Origin: JBDNFP01 sp041689775
GTDB taxonomy: Bacteria > Bacteroidota > Bacteroidia > Cytophagales > Spirosomataceae
Direction: 5' to 3'
DNA length: 29,565 nucleotides
Assembly (NCBI GenBank): GCA_041689775.1
Contig: JBDNFP010000066.1
Coordinates: 1 to 29,565 of the forward strand
Below are positions 16,785 to 24,715 of this stretch, one piece after another. The notes under the pieces were generated by a model. It was not told the origin of the DNA, searched no databases, and saw nothing but the letters and a program-made list of their open reading frames with translations. Position 1 is the first letter of the stretch; each line of letters starts with the position of its first letter. The translations under genes were made by a program, and so were the position numbers.

Positions 16785-17869
16785 ACGGCAAGACCGGATA
16801 CTTGTTGGACATATTCTTCAAAGGCCGGGCTGGTTTTCATCAAGCCTAACTCTACCAATTGCTGATGATCGCGGTACTTTGCCGAGCCAGCATGGAAGAA
16901 GGAAAGAGAAGGCCGCTCCCTCACTATTTTCTGAAACTGCTTGTAGTAAAAAGCATTGCCGTAATGCTGCTCTCGCTTGCACTCCTCCTCGACTTCCGGA
17001 ATAAAATCGGATAAAAACTTGGTATGGAATACCACCCCTTGTACATCACTCAGCACAGCCCCATTGATGGCGTGCATACCCTGCGACAGGTAGGTGCCCT
17101 TCACGTTTTTAAATAACGATACCTTGGAAAGTATGGAAGGCGGACTGCTTTTCCCAAATACCCGATCCCGCATGCCACCCGAGAAAATAGGAAAAGCGTA
17201 TGGCTTGAATCGCAGATAATCTGGGAACATGAACTCCATTTCTATGAATTCTGGATCAAAATGGTCTACTACCTCCAAAGGGTTATTACCCGGCTGATAG
17301 CCAGCATTTTCAACTTGCCCGCCAGAATACATATCCAGTAAAAAGGATCGGATAGCCGTCTGCTTATTCTGATCCAGAAAGTTGCACAGATCTCGTATCG
17401 AAAGAGTGTCGGCGTGGGGAAAGCTGAATAGCTCATCAATATCCACCACCAGGCACCAGAGATTTCTGCCGTACTTATGTAGGAGATAATCCATCCAGTA
17501 CCAGTGGTCTTTATAATTTCCGGTTGACTTGAATACGTTGACATTCTTATGTTGCAGAGCTATCTGAACAGAATCATCGGTTGAATTATTGTCGATAAGA
17601 ACGAAGTGCTCCACACCCATTTTTTCATAAAAGCTAAAAAAATGAGGCAATCTTAGCGATTCATTGCGAATGATTGAAAACAATATAATAGATTTGCTTT
17701 TAATGGCGTTTTCTGAGAATGATATTTTACTAATACAGGTACTATGTTTTTTTGCTTCTCTTTTATATTTTATTGTATTAAAATAATTTATTTTTCTTAT
17801 TTTAATGTAGCTATACCACGTGATAATATTATATTTAATTGTAAATTCCATACAAACAGAAACAATCAT
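16781..17869 (-). CDS. Glycosyltransferase, GT2-like (Glyco_tranf_2_4 type)
   Basis: The protein is 362 aa with a GT-A fold signature. IIRNESLRLPHFFSFYEKMG and LIDNNSTDDS form the nucleotide-sugar binding part, and DID (143-145) in VVDIDELF is the metal-binding DxD. A C-terminal FHAGSAKYRDHQQLVELG segment closes the domain. The family transfers sugars to glycans or other acceptors; the acceptor here is not known. Its position, overlapping both the thioredoxin gene before it and the peptide exporter after it by ATGA, suggests it belongs to the peptide locus and may glycosylate a precursor. The first 50 residues are AT-rich and not part of the domain, so a later start (for example Met7) is possible. 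Confidence 0.85.
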   Translation of the reverse strand: MIVSVCMEFTIKYNIITWYSYIKIRKINYFNTIKYKREAKKHSTCISKISFSENAIKSKSIILFSIIRNESLRLPHFFSFYEKMGVEHFVLIDNNSTDDSVQIALQHKNVNVFKSTGNYKDHWYWMDYLLHKYGRNLWCLVVDIDELFSFPHADTLSIRDLCNFLDQNKQTAIRSFLLDMYSGGQVENAGYQPGNNPLEVVDHFDPEFIEMEFMFPDYLRFKPYAFPIFSGGMRDRVFGKSSPPSILSKVSLFKNVKGTYLSQGMHAINGAVLSDVQGVVFHTKFLSDFIPEVEEECKREQHYGNAFYYKQFQKIVRERPSLSFFHAGSAKYRDHQQLVELGLMKTSPAFEEYVQQVSGLAV

Positions 17870-18987
17870 TTTAATCTTATATATGACTCTACCAACTCTA
17901 TTATTTCTTTTTCACTCTCTTTATTATACCCTACATATTTTTCAATAATTTTCCCATTTCCATCCACCAGTAAAGTTGTTGGTATGCTTCCATCAAAACT
18001 AAATAGCTCTTTGGAATACATATTAACTTCTTTGCTCATGATCAACTGTCGCCATGGCATTTTTTCGTATTCAAGGGCTTGCTTCCAATTTTTCTGCTCT
18101 TCATCCAAAGAAATAGAAACCATATCAAACGAATTCTGATTTTTAAATTGTTGATATATTTTTTTTAGATCAGGTATTTCTCTACGGCAAGGCCCACACC
18201 ATGAAGCCCATAAAACAACTAAATGTATTTGTTTCGATGGTATTAATATTTTTCTTAAAATGTCATCTATATCTGGCAATGAAGTCTCAATCATTTTCTT
18301 TTCTTTTCTTGACTTAATGTAGGCCTCAATTTGCCTTCCTGTGTATCCATTTCTAAGATTATCATCAAATCTTTCAAGAAATGAAAAGGCTTCCTTATTG
18401 CTCATAGAGGGGACGAGTTTTTTAAACTCAAATAGTATATGATAGGAGTAAGGATAGTTATTTAACATCCTAGTAAGATGTTCTTTTGTATAAGGGGTTG
18501 GAAACATAATAGTGTCTTCTAAGAAAATTTTTGATTGGATTCCCAACTCTTTTCTTCCTATAAACTGTGATGATTTTTGCTTAGGTCCGTAATCTGAATC
18601 TTCAATTCCTCCAACTAACTCAGTTAAATTTTCTTCTAGCATAATTCTGTCAACACTGAGAGGTTTAGATTTATATTTAGCTTTTGAATTAAATATGAAA
18701 ACTCTTCTAGTACTATCTTCATTTGTAATATGGACAAATTGTATATAATCAGGCTCAGAGTTATTTTCTTCGTCCAGTTCAAATACAAATTTTCCATTCA
18801 CGGTATGGGTTGAATCTATTTCTTTTCCCTGCTTGCACAGGTACAGCTTTCCCTCTGGAAGGTTTTCTATATTCCCAATAATAGTTATTGTATTTTTATG
18901 GATTTCACAAGAATATATCGAAAATACTATACTTAGTAAGAAAAAAAATCTTTCTAAATTAGTAAATTTTGTTATATGATTTATCAT
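17866..18987 (-). CDS. TlpA-like thiol-disulfide oxidoreductase lipoprotein with DUF4369-like N terminus
   Basis: The protein is 373 aa. A hydrophobic stretch ending in FSIYSC (Cys27) looks like a lipoprotein signal, so it would be anchored facing the periplasm. A DUF4369-like beta domain follows (TITIIGNIENLPEGKLYL), then a helical linker. The C-terminal thioredoxin domain has WASWCGPCRRE with the redox pair Cys264 and Cys267, and the cis-Pro loop GSIPTTLL. TlpA proteins usually reduce or reshuffle disulfides, so this one could isomerise disulfides in the exported cysteine-rich peptides. It is first of the group TlpA-GT2-ABC, whose starts and stops overlap, and follows precursor peptide 1 and its hairpin. 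Confidence 0.88.
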   Translation of the reverse strand: MINHITKFTNLERFFFLLSIVFSIYSCEIHKNTITIIGNIENLPEGKLYLCKQGKEIDSTHTVNGKFVFELDEENNSEPDYIQFVHITNEDSTRRVFIFNSKAKYKSKPLSVDRIMLEENLTELVGGIEDSDYGPKQKSSQFIGRKELGIQSKIFLEDTIMFPTPYTKEHLTRMLNNYPYSYHILFEFKKLVPSMSNKEAFSFLERFDDNLRNGYTGRQIEAYIKSRKEKKMIETSLPDIDDILRKILIPSKQIHLVVLWASWCGPCRREIPDLKKIYQQFKNQNSFDMVSISLDEEQKNWKQALEYEKMPWRQLIMSKEVNMYSKELFSFDGSIPTTLLVDGNGKIIEKYVGYNKESEKEIIELVESYIRLK

Positions 18988-19042
18988 TGATAGAATAGTG
19001 GTTTTAAATTATAACGTGTTCGATATACTTCGGCATAACAGA

Positions 19043-19079
19043 AAATTTACCTCTCTTAGGATATTCGAGAGGTAAATTT
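19043..19079 (-). terminator. 13-bp hairpin after precursor peptide 1
   Basis: AAATTTACCTCTC (19043-19055) and GAGAGGTAAATTT (19067-19079) are exact complements. The stem lies about 50 bases after the peptide stop and before the TlpA-like gene. With no strong T-tract it may be a partial terminator or an mRNA-stabilising end. Confidence 0.65.
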
Positions 19080-19129
19080 CAAGATTTGATATTGCTGCTA
19101 TCGAGTAAGCACAAGTTACTCATTGTATA

Positions 19130-19396
19130 CTATGCATAGCAAGCACTTTGCACGCCTCCTTTTAAGGTTGCGGAGCCGTGATGATGAGTTGTTGAACAAT
19201 AACAATCCTGATTTTCAGGATTAATCGGTCCGACATTACTGCTACAACTACCATAGTAATTGACCCACTGATTAGTATTGGAATCCCAAACTACGAGCGT
19301 ACAATCACCTGTTTTGCATCTCGCACCGAATTTTCCATTAATCTTTTTCATTTCTGTTCTTGTCAAAGCAAAATCACTAAAATCTAAAATTTTCAT
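19130..19396 (-). CDS. Precursor peptide 1: double-glycine-type leader, six cysteines
   Basis: The peptide is 88 aa. The N terminus MKILDFSDFALTRTEMKKI has the pattern of Bacteroidota secreted-peptide leaders (Phe-rich start, then L-T/S-x-E-M/L-K-K-I/V-x-G). The cleavage site is atypical: G21-K22 where the others have GG or GA. Six cysteines lie at 27, 32, 51, 65, 67 and 86, an even number that suits three disulfides, with a CYC pair and an HHH run. The core is long (about 65 aa), so it may be a folded mini-protein. It starts 42 bases after VKOR1. Function could be bacteriocin-like or signalling; no antimicrobial family is recognised. Confidence 0.82.
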   Translation of the reverse strand: MKILDFSDFALTRTEMKKINGKFGARCKTGDCTLVVWDSNTNQWVNYYGSCSSNVGPINPENQDCYCSTTHHHGSATLKGGVQSACYA

Positions 19397-19438
19397 AATA
19401 AATAAAGTTTAATTAATAGATACAATAAAAACAAAAAA

Positions 19439-21085
19439 CTACATTTTTATCTTAGTATCCAGAGATATTATACGGATCAGTTCTGGTATATCTTTTAAAG
19501 CATAAATATTTGGAAGTAAGTATCCACTCAAATATAGTGTTGGTGTGGCTGATATTGACTCTAATTCACACCATCGCTGATGAAATGACAATAATTCAAT
19601 ATCGATTTGTTGAAGTGGCACCTTTTCTGTCCAAAACTCACACCATTGCTTCGCGCTACGAGTTCTATTGATATACCAATCATCCATAGCTTCTGCAACA
19701 TATTCATCAGGAATTTTCAGCAGAGTATCAGCTATTATTTTACCTTCGCCAGCTGCTGAAAAAATAAATTGAATGTTAATTTCGGAGGTTTGGGACACCA
19801 ACTTTTCAAGTTGTGAATGCATTCGAATACACGGACCGCACATAGGATTAGTTACAACTGTAAGAGTATTCGGAGCGTATTTATTGCCTAGTATGATTGT
19901 TTTCATGTCGCTCAAAATAGGTATCATTGCTGAACTATTACTGAACAAATATTCTACATAGTTTTTATCGAATTTTAATTTTTGAAATTCTCTGGAAAGT
20001 GGCTGATAGGACACCGCTTTTCTTAACTGTGGTCTTATCCAATGCCAAAGAATAGGTATCATTACAAAGCTAACTACTCCTGTTTTCCAAACACTAACTG
20101 TGGCTAACCAGCTCCCAGCTTGAATTGGAAAACCAAAATTTTGATAAGCCACCAAAAACTCCATCCAAAGTAAAGCCTGCACCAAAAGACAAAGGACACA
20201 CCATTGCCGTGCAACTCGCCATTGATGATACAATGACCATAGGGTATAAGGCAAAGCAAAAACAGTTAATAAGTATAGGCTTCCACCCAAGGAGACCAAA
20301 AGCTCGCTACTACCCCTCCATAGTCCGGCAACCAAAGTCAGCAATCCTCCGGCAAAATAAAACAGGCCCACTTCGGCCCAACTAAGCCAAGTGGTAAGTT
20401 TGGCCGCTTTTGAGCTCAATATATTCTGGCAGTTCGTACGGTCATTAATTTGACAAACTCTTCGTAAAAATTCATTTTGATTATCCAGGCTATACCATAC
20501 CAACATTCCACTCAGGATAGTTCCAGCTAGTTTGAAAAGTCCAGTCAGGTAATAGACGGAGTATTCAACCCAAGAAAATATTTGTAAAAAACTTGAAACC
20601 AGAAGTCCAAGTACAGCTAGTATTGTACTTACCATGAAGATCCCCCGCAGTACCCTTATTGTTTCGTGGCGGCGATTTTGGGTATACTCCTTTTCGCCCG
20701 ACTGCTCGTTGGGTTCAATGAGCAGGGCGACGCCACTCCACTTATGGGCAAAATCGCGGAGGCTGTCACGCTGCCAGCCGCGTTGGGTATGCAGCCACTC
20801 CACACTCCCATTGACGCTACGCAGCGGGGCAAATATCCCGCCGTCCACACTGAGGTATGTCAGGGCGGGCAACGGAATTTCGTGCAAGCGGTCGGGGGAA
20901 AGGCGGGCGGCCAGGTTGGGTACCTGCCAATCGTTGAGCACGTCGCTCAGGGCGTTCATGCTGGGGAAATCCGGATGCTGCTCCAGGGCTTCCTTTAACC
21001 CCAGTTTGGTGGCGCGCACCTTACTGAAATCCAGTAAGGCCTTGGTGGCGTCGAGGGCGTTTTTTTCGGCGTTGATGGGTGTCAT
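19439..21085 (-). CDS. VKOR-thioredoxin fusion with degenerate C39-like domain (VKOR1)
   Basis: The protein is 548 aa. Residues 1-130 resemble a C39 peptidase (closing motif FAHKWSGVALLIEP) but have no Cys or His in catalytic positions, so they probably bind rather than cut. About five membrane helices follow, forming a VKOR domain with the loop pair Cys211 and Cys219 (CQINDRTNC) and the active pair Cys296 and Cys299 (WCVLC). The C-terminal thioredoxin domain has CGPC (416-419), and with this topology faces the periplasm. VKOR-Trx proteins make disulfides de novo, passing electrons to quinone. The gene ends 42 bases before precursor 1. The first 383 bp are almost identical to VKOR2, while the remainder is more AT-rich and diverged. 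Confidence 0.9.
   Translation of the reverse strand: MTPINAEKNALDATKALLDFSKVRATKLGLKEALEQHPDFPSMNALSDVLNDWQVPNLAARLSPDRLHEIPLPALTYLSVDGGIFAPLRSVNGSVEWLHTQRGWQRDSLRDFAHKWSGVALLIEPNEQSGEKEYTQNRRHETIRVLRGIFMVSTILAVLGLLVSSFLQIFSWVEYSVYYLTGLFKLAGTILSGMLVWYSLDNQNEFLRRVCQINDRTNCQNILSSKAAKLTTWLSWAEVGLFYFAGGLLTLVAGLWRGSSELLVSLGGSLYLLTVFALPYTLWSLYHQWRVARQWCVLCLLVQALLWMEFLVAYQNFGFPIQAGSWLATVSVWKTGVVSFVMIPILWHWIRPQLRKAVSYQPLSREFQKLKFDKNYVEYLFSNSSAMIPILSDMKTIILGNKYAPNTLTVVTNPMCGPCIRMHSQLEKLVSQTSEINIQFIFSAAGEGKIIADTLLKIPDEYVAEAMDDWYINRTRSAKQWCEFWTEKVPLQQIDIELLSFHQRWCELESISATPTLYLSGYLLPNIYALKDIPELIRIISLDTKIKM
20703..21085 (-). repeat. Near-identical 383-bp segment shared with VKOR2 (copy A)
   Basis: By eye about 25 of 383 bases differ from 23627-24009, with no gaps, and only three amino acids change within it. 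Similarity stops at the start codon on one side and near codon 128-139 on the other. Confidence 0.85.
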
Positions 21086-21113
21086 TCTACCGTTTTTGTG
21101 GCTTTAAATATAA

Positions 21114-21821
21114 TTAATCCGTATAAATCGATGCTCTACTATGTTTTTTTAATATAGAATCTAGTAATTTAAAGTGTTCTCGATATTCTTGATTTTGGTT
21201 CTCTGTGCCCATTAATGTTAATAGGAACAAGCTAACAAAAGAATTTGGATGTTTTTTAACATAATTTAACCTAAATGGAATGATATTTTTTCTTGTAAAT
21301 TTCTCCGCATTCTCACGTAAGTTTAACAAAATACTAAGACTATCACATCCATCTGGGCAATCTTTTTTTTTCATAGTAATCAACCTATCTAATTCTCGTA
21401 TAGGTTTAAATAGAGAATCTTGCATTATACTATCAAATTCTGTAAATTCATTATCCAATGGGGAGTTTATTATTTTTGCTTTATAAAAACTTGATATTGA
21501 ATCTATAATTATCTTAGTATCTTCATCCCATATAAATTGTATAAATTGGTTATTATATGAATTATGAATTACATATACATCTATCTCGAAAATATTGTTA
21601 TTTATATATATGAATTTATTATCTACAACAGGTATATTGTAGATAAATTCCTTATAATAGCTATTGTGTTTTTTATATAACGATAAAATTTTTATACCCT
21701 TTGAATTATTTGAAATTTCCCCACTTAATTTAAATGTTTGAGCACAAGTAAATAGACTATTAAATAAATAGAATATTAAAATAAAATTTTTGATTTTTAC
21801 TAGTTTGTGCATAACATACAA
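21114..21821 (-). CDS. Secreted DUF4369-like protein lacking a thioredoxin domain (copy 1)
   Basis: The protein is 235 aa. A signal peptide is likely (KNFILIFYLFNSLFTCAQ). The rest matches the N-terminal half of TlpA-like proteins: a beta domain (TFKLSGEISNNSKGIKILSL) followed by a helical part ending HPNSFVSLFLLTLMG and KKHSRASIYTD. In the family this is where the thioredoxin domain would begin, but the gene stops. It resembles the protein at 24716-25378 in layout and in its C-terminal SLFLLT...G...KLHSR pattern. It follows precursor 2 and its hairpin, and lies 28 bases before VKOR1. Immunity, chaperone or peptide-binding roles are possible; none is shown. Strikingly AT-rich. Start may be Met4 (21812). 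Confidence 0.8.
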   Translation of the reverse strand: MYVMHKLVKIKNFILIFYLFNSLFTCAQTFKLSGEISNNSKGIKILSLYKKHNSYYKEFIYNIPVVDNKFIYINNNIFEIDVYVIHNSYNNQFIQFIWDEDTKIIIDSISSFYKAKIINSPLDNEFTEFDSIMQDSLFKPIRELDRLITMKKKDCPDGCDSLSILLNLRENAEKFTRKNIIPFRLNYVKKHPNSFVSLFLLTLMGTENQNQEYREHFKLLDSILKKHSRASIYTD

Positions 21822-22087
21822 AAAATTTTATAGTTTCCACTGATTAGTTTTATGGAATAGAAGACATACCAATTTACAATTGAATATATATAGTTTTTAA
21901 TAATTTTTATATCAGATAATTATTGTTGGGTTTACTTATTTAAAAATAGAATATTTAAAAGATACACAAATTTAAAAGAATATTCATAGTTAATAGTACA
22001 TTATAAAAAAGTTTATTTAGGAAAAATTATCAAATCCCAAATAAATTATTATTCAATACTTAATTTTATGCCACTTCATAACAATAA
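21822..22087. other. AT-rich intergenic region
   Basis: This 266-base stretch separates the hairpin after precursor 2 from the DUF4369-like gene. It is almost entirely A and T. I see no frame, promoter match or strong fold; it may hold an unrecognised promoter or a long leader for the downstream gene. Confidence 0.5.
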
Positions 22088-22126
22088 GCCAAGTACACAG
22101 AGGGGAAGCCCCTCTGTGTACTTGGC
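22088..22126 (-). terminator. Perfect 18-bp hairpin after precursor peptide 2
   Basis: GCCAAGTACACAGAGGGG (22088-22105) and its exact complement (22109-22126) flank a 3-base loop. The stem begins two bases after the stop codon of precursor 2. The following bases on the minus strand (TTATTGTT) are only weakly T-rich. Confidence 0.75.
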
Positions 22127-22128
22127 CA

Positions 22129-22332
22129 TCAGGTCCATTGCATATCACATTCGTGTTCCGAACCTTGACAATAATACCCATTAAAAAAATCTAAATCTTT
22201 TGATGTTTGTCCACTACCAGACCAACTATTGCCATTAGCGCAGGTGCATGAGGCAGACCAATATCCTCCATGTACCTTTTTCAATTCCTCTTTCGAAAGA
22301 GCAAACTCACTAAAACTCGCTAATCTGTTCAT
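22129..22332 (-). CDS. Precursor peptide 2: double-glycine leader, four cysteines
   Basis: The peptide is 67 aa. Leader MNRLASFSEFALSKEELKK ends in the double glycine G22-G23, which predicts a 44-residue core starting YWSASC. Cysteines are at 29, 31, 55 and 62 (CTC, then two single), enough for two disulfides. The core is rich in Ser, Gly and aromatic residues. Precursor 3 shares the leader and the C-T-C...C...C layout. The gene starts 36 bases after the VKOR2 stop. The exporter encoded at 14235-16784 is the likely processing enzyme. Activity unknown. Confidence 0.85.
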   Translation of the reverse strand: MNRLASFSEFALSKEELKKVHGGYWSASCTCANGNSWSGSGQTSKDLDFFNGYYCQGSEHECDMQWT

Positions 22333-22351
22333 AATCTTGTTTTTGTTTAAA
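22298..22351 (-). repeat. Leader/5' UTR segment shared by precursors 2 and 3 (copy A)
   Basis: These 54 bases, covering the first 12 codons and about 20 bases upstream of the ATG, are identical to 25760-25812 except for one base in a T-run. Identity ends abruptly inside the leader coding region. Confidence 0.8.
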
Positions 22352-22368
22352 TGGTTTAGAAAATAAAT

Positions 22369-24009
22369 CTATCTGAATTGGCCAATTCCAAGGTTGGTAA
22401 AGGAGGCACAGAGCCGGGGTAGCTCGTGCGGGAGGAAAAAGCGGGGTAGCTCCACCGCATTTAGAAACGAAGTGGGGGCTTGCATTACACCGGCCAGCTC
22501 CATCCATCGCAGGTGCAAACCCAACTGCCGGGCGCTTTCTTCGTTGGTTTCCGTGGGCGGGTAGGCCAGGCTCCACTGCGCAAAGCGGGCCTCTCCCAGG
22601 GCAAACCAGTCGCTGAGGGCCTCTGGTCTCTCCCCGGCGGGCAGTGCCAACAGCCGTCGAGCCACCTGTCCTGCGGTATCCTCTGCGTGGAGCGAGGCTG
22701 CCAGCACCATCTGCACGTGCAGGTTGGTATAATTTTCCAGCACCTTTTCCAGCGCCCGGTGGTTACGGCGGCAGGCGGCACAACTTAAGCTGATCACCAT
22801 GATGAGAGTATTCTCGGCCGTAGGGTTGCCCAGGCTGATGGTCTGCATCCCCTGGAAAAGTGGAGGCAGTACGCGGGGGTTGGCCAGTAAGACGTTCAGG
22901 TAGTGGGGGTCGTACTTCAATTTCTGAAACTCCCGCAGCAGGGGCTGGTAGCGCGTGGCCTTTTGCAGGGCGGGCCTTACCCAGGCCCAGAGCAGGGGTA
23001 CTACCAGAAAGCAGAGGAAGAAAACAGAAAACCGGTCGGCGTTCATGGTAACAAGCGGGGTCAGCGTGGGCCAGCCGTGGAACAGGTAGCCAGCCAGAAA
23101 CTCCACCCAAAGAAGCCCCTGCACACTCAGGCACAGCACGCACCATTCGCGGGCCACCCGCGCCTGATAGTACACCGACCACAGGGTATAGGGCAAAGCC
23201 AGCACGGTGAGCAGGTACAGGCTTTGCAGATAGGCGGCATCGCCCGTCAGCAGCCCTACCCCCAATAACAGTAAACCACCCGCAAAATAAATTAGCCCTA
23301 CCTCGGCCCAACTGAGCCAGTCGATAAGCTTGGCTGCCGAGGAGGAGAGGATATTCTGGCAGTTGGTACGGCCGTTAAGTTGGCAGACCTTCTGCAAAAA
23401 GGCATTATTCGTATCGAGGCTGTACCACACCAGTAGGGCGCTTACTACGGTGCCCATCAGTTTCAGCAAGCCCGGCAGAAAGTACAGCGCGTGTCCGGTC
23501 AGGGGGTACTTTGCCCACTGAGCCAGCAAGGCCAACACAATGATTAGCCCACCCAATAGGAACGGAAGGCGAAGGGACTTCAGCAGCGCCCGGCGGCGGT
23601 TCTGAGCATACTCGCGCTCGCCGGATTGCTCGTTGGGTTCAATGAGCAGGGCCACGCCGCTCCACTTGTGAGCAAAATCGCGCAGGCTGTCACGCTGCCA
23701 GCCTCGTTGGGTGTGCAGCCACTCCACGCTTCCATTCACGCTACGCAGCGGGGCAAATATCCCGCCGTCCACAGTGAGGTAAGTCAAAGCGGGCAACGGA
23801 ATTTCGTGCAAGCGGTCGGGGGTAAGGCGGGCGGCCAGGTTGGGTACCTGCCAATCGTTGAGCACATCGCTCAGGGCGTTCATGCTGGGGAAGTCCGGGT
23901 GCTGCCCCAAGGCTTCCTTCAACCCCAGTTTGGTGGCGCGCACCTTACTGAAATCCAACAGGGCTTTGGTGGCGTCGAGGGCGTTTTTTTCGGCGTTGAT
24001 GGGTGTCAT
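22369..24009 (-). CDS. VKOR-thioredoxin fusion with degenerate C39-like domain (VKOR2)
   Basis: The protein is 546 aa with the same order as VKOR1: a cytoplasmic C39-like domain without catalytic Cys/His (1-130), about five membrane helices with the loop pair Cys209 and Cys217 and the active pair Cys290 and Cys293 (WCVLC), then a periplasmic thioredoxin domain. Here the thioredoxin motif is CAAC (410-413) instead of CGPC, which would shift the redox potential. Beyond residue 139 it has diverged strongly from VKOR1, so the two may serve different peptides. It lies 35 bases after the DsbD-N-like gene and 36 before precursor 2. GC-rich throughout, unlike the genes around it. Confidence 0.9.
   Translation of the reverse strand: MTPINAEKNALDATKALLDFSKVRATKLGLKEALGQHPDFPSMNALSDVLNDWQVPNLAARLTPDRLHEIPLPALTYLTVDGGIFAPLRSVNGSVEWLHTQRGWQRDSLRDFAHKWSGVALLIEPNEQSGEREYAQNRRRALLKSLRLPFLLGGLIIVLALLAQWAKYPLTGHALYFLPGLLKLMGTVVSALLVWYSLDTNNAFLQKVCQLNGRTNCQNILSSSAAKLIDWLSWAEVGLIYFAGGLLLLGVGLLTGDAAYLQSLYLLTVLALPYTLWSVYYQARVAREWCVLCLSVQGLLWVEFLAGYLFHGWPTLTPLVTMNADRFSVFFLCFLVVPLLWAWVRPALQKATRYQPLLREFQKLKYDPHYLNVLLANPRVLPPLFQGMQTISLGNPTAENTLIMVISLSCAACRRNHRALEKVLENYTNLHVQMVLAASLHAEDTAGQVARRLLALPAGERPEALSDWFALGEARFAQWSLAYPPTETNEESARQLGLHLRWMELAGVMQAPTSFLNAVELPRFFLPHELPRLCASFTNLGIGQFR
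23627..24009 (-). repeat. Near-identical 383-bp segment shared with VKOR1 (copy B)
   Basis: Counterpart of 20703-21085. Base composition here matches the rest of VKOR2, which suggests that VKOR2 was the donor and VKOR1 the recipient. Confidence 0.85.
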
Positions 24010-24044
24010 GGGATCATTTTCTTTTAAGTCGTCGAACAGTTTGT

Positions 24045-24500
24045 TTAAAATTGAACTTTTATTATTTCTGATTTTATTACCACCGTCCCCTCTTGATTGA
24101 ACTGATCCTCACTTAAAGACGAATACTCAATACTTATTTCCATAGCACCCGAAGGCCTGGTTCGAACAAACCGCTGACGGATGCTACCCCGCTCCTGCAT
24201 GACCGTATAGGCTTTATCGAGCCCTTGGACATAGTGTGATTGGGTCCTAGTAAATTGAGGCGAACCGACTGCCCGGCAATTTTCAGCACGCAATGTTTTA
24301 AGGATTAGCCCAACACTCAATCCATCCTTGTCCTCTTCTTCGGCGTAGAGATACCAATTGGCAGCGATAGCAGCGTCGATGCGAAGGGTAATCGTATCAT
24401 TGCCTGCCTGTTTTTCAATAGCATGGCTCCACAAAACAGGGGCAATCTCTTGGGCTTTGCCAATGGTAGAAAAGGTAAGAGAAAGTACGAGAGAGGCCAT
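24045..24500 (-). CDS. Secreted DsbD N-terminal-like domain protein
   Basis: The protein is 151 aa. A short signal peptide (ASLVLSLTFSTIGKAQE) precedes a domain patterned like the N-terminal part of DsbD: APVLWSHAIEK, then ITLRIDAAIAANWYLYAEE. In DsbD this domain passes electrons to periplasmic partners. Here only one cysteine remains (ENCRAV), so it cannot act as a redox pair alone; standalone Bacteroidota versions often lack the pair. It could be a chaperone or docking partner for VKOR2, which begins 35 bases later. The ATG at 24500 follows an in-frame TGA and an A8 tract. Assignment rests on a weak pattern. Confidence 0.68.
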   Translation of the reverse strand: MASLVLSLTFSTIGKAQEIAPVLWSHAIEKQAGNDTITLRIDAAIAANWYLYAEEEDKDGLSVGLILKTLRAENCRAVGSPQFTRTQSHYVQGLDKAYTVMQERGSIRQRFVRTRPSGAMEISIEYSSLSEDQFNQEGTVVIKSEIIKVQF

Positions 24501-24715
24501 GATTTTTTTTCACAAATTTAGATATTTAATTTAACCTAGATAAAAGAAATATCCTAGGCAATATTGAAGACTAAAATCTTTTCTCATGATGTTATTTTCA
24601 TTAGTATCTTAGTATGTAATTAATCTAAAATCACTTATTGATAACCTAATAAAATACGATGCATACTTGCGTTCTTATAGTTTCTTTTTTAGAGTTTGAT
24701 ATATTTATAACAGGG

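Noticed and set aside
22763..23311. A 182-codon minus-strand frame inside VKOR2
   Set aside because: Shadow frame of the GC-rich VKOR2 gene; the VKOR frame keeps the paired cysteines and membrane helices.
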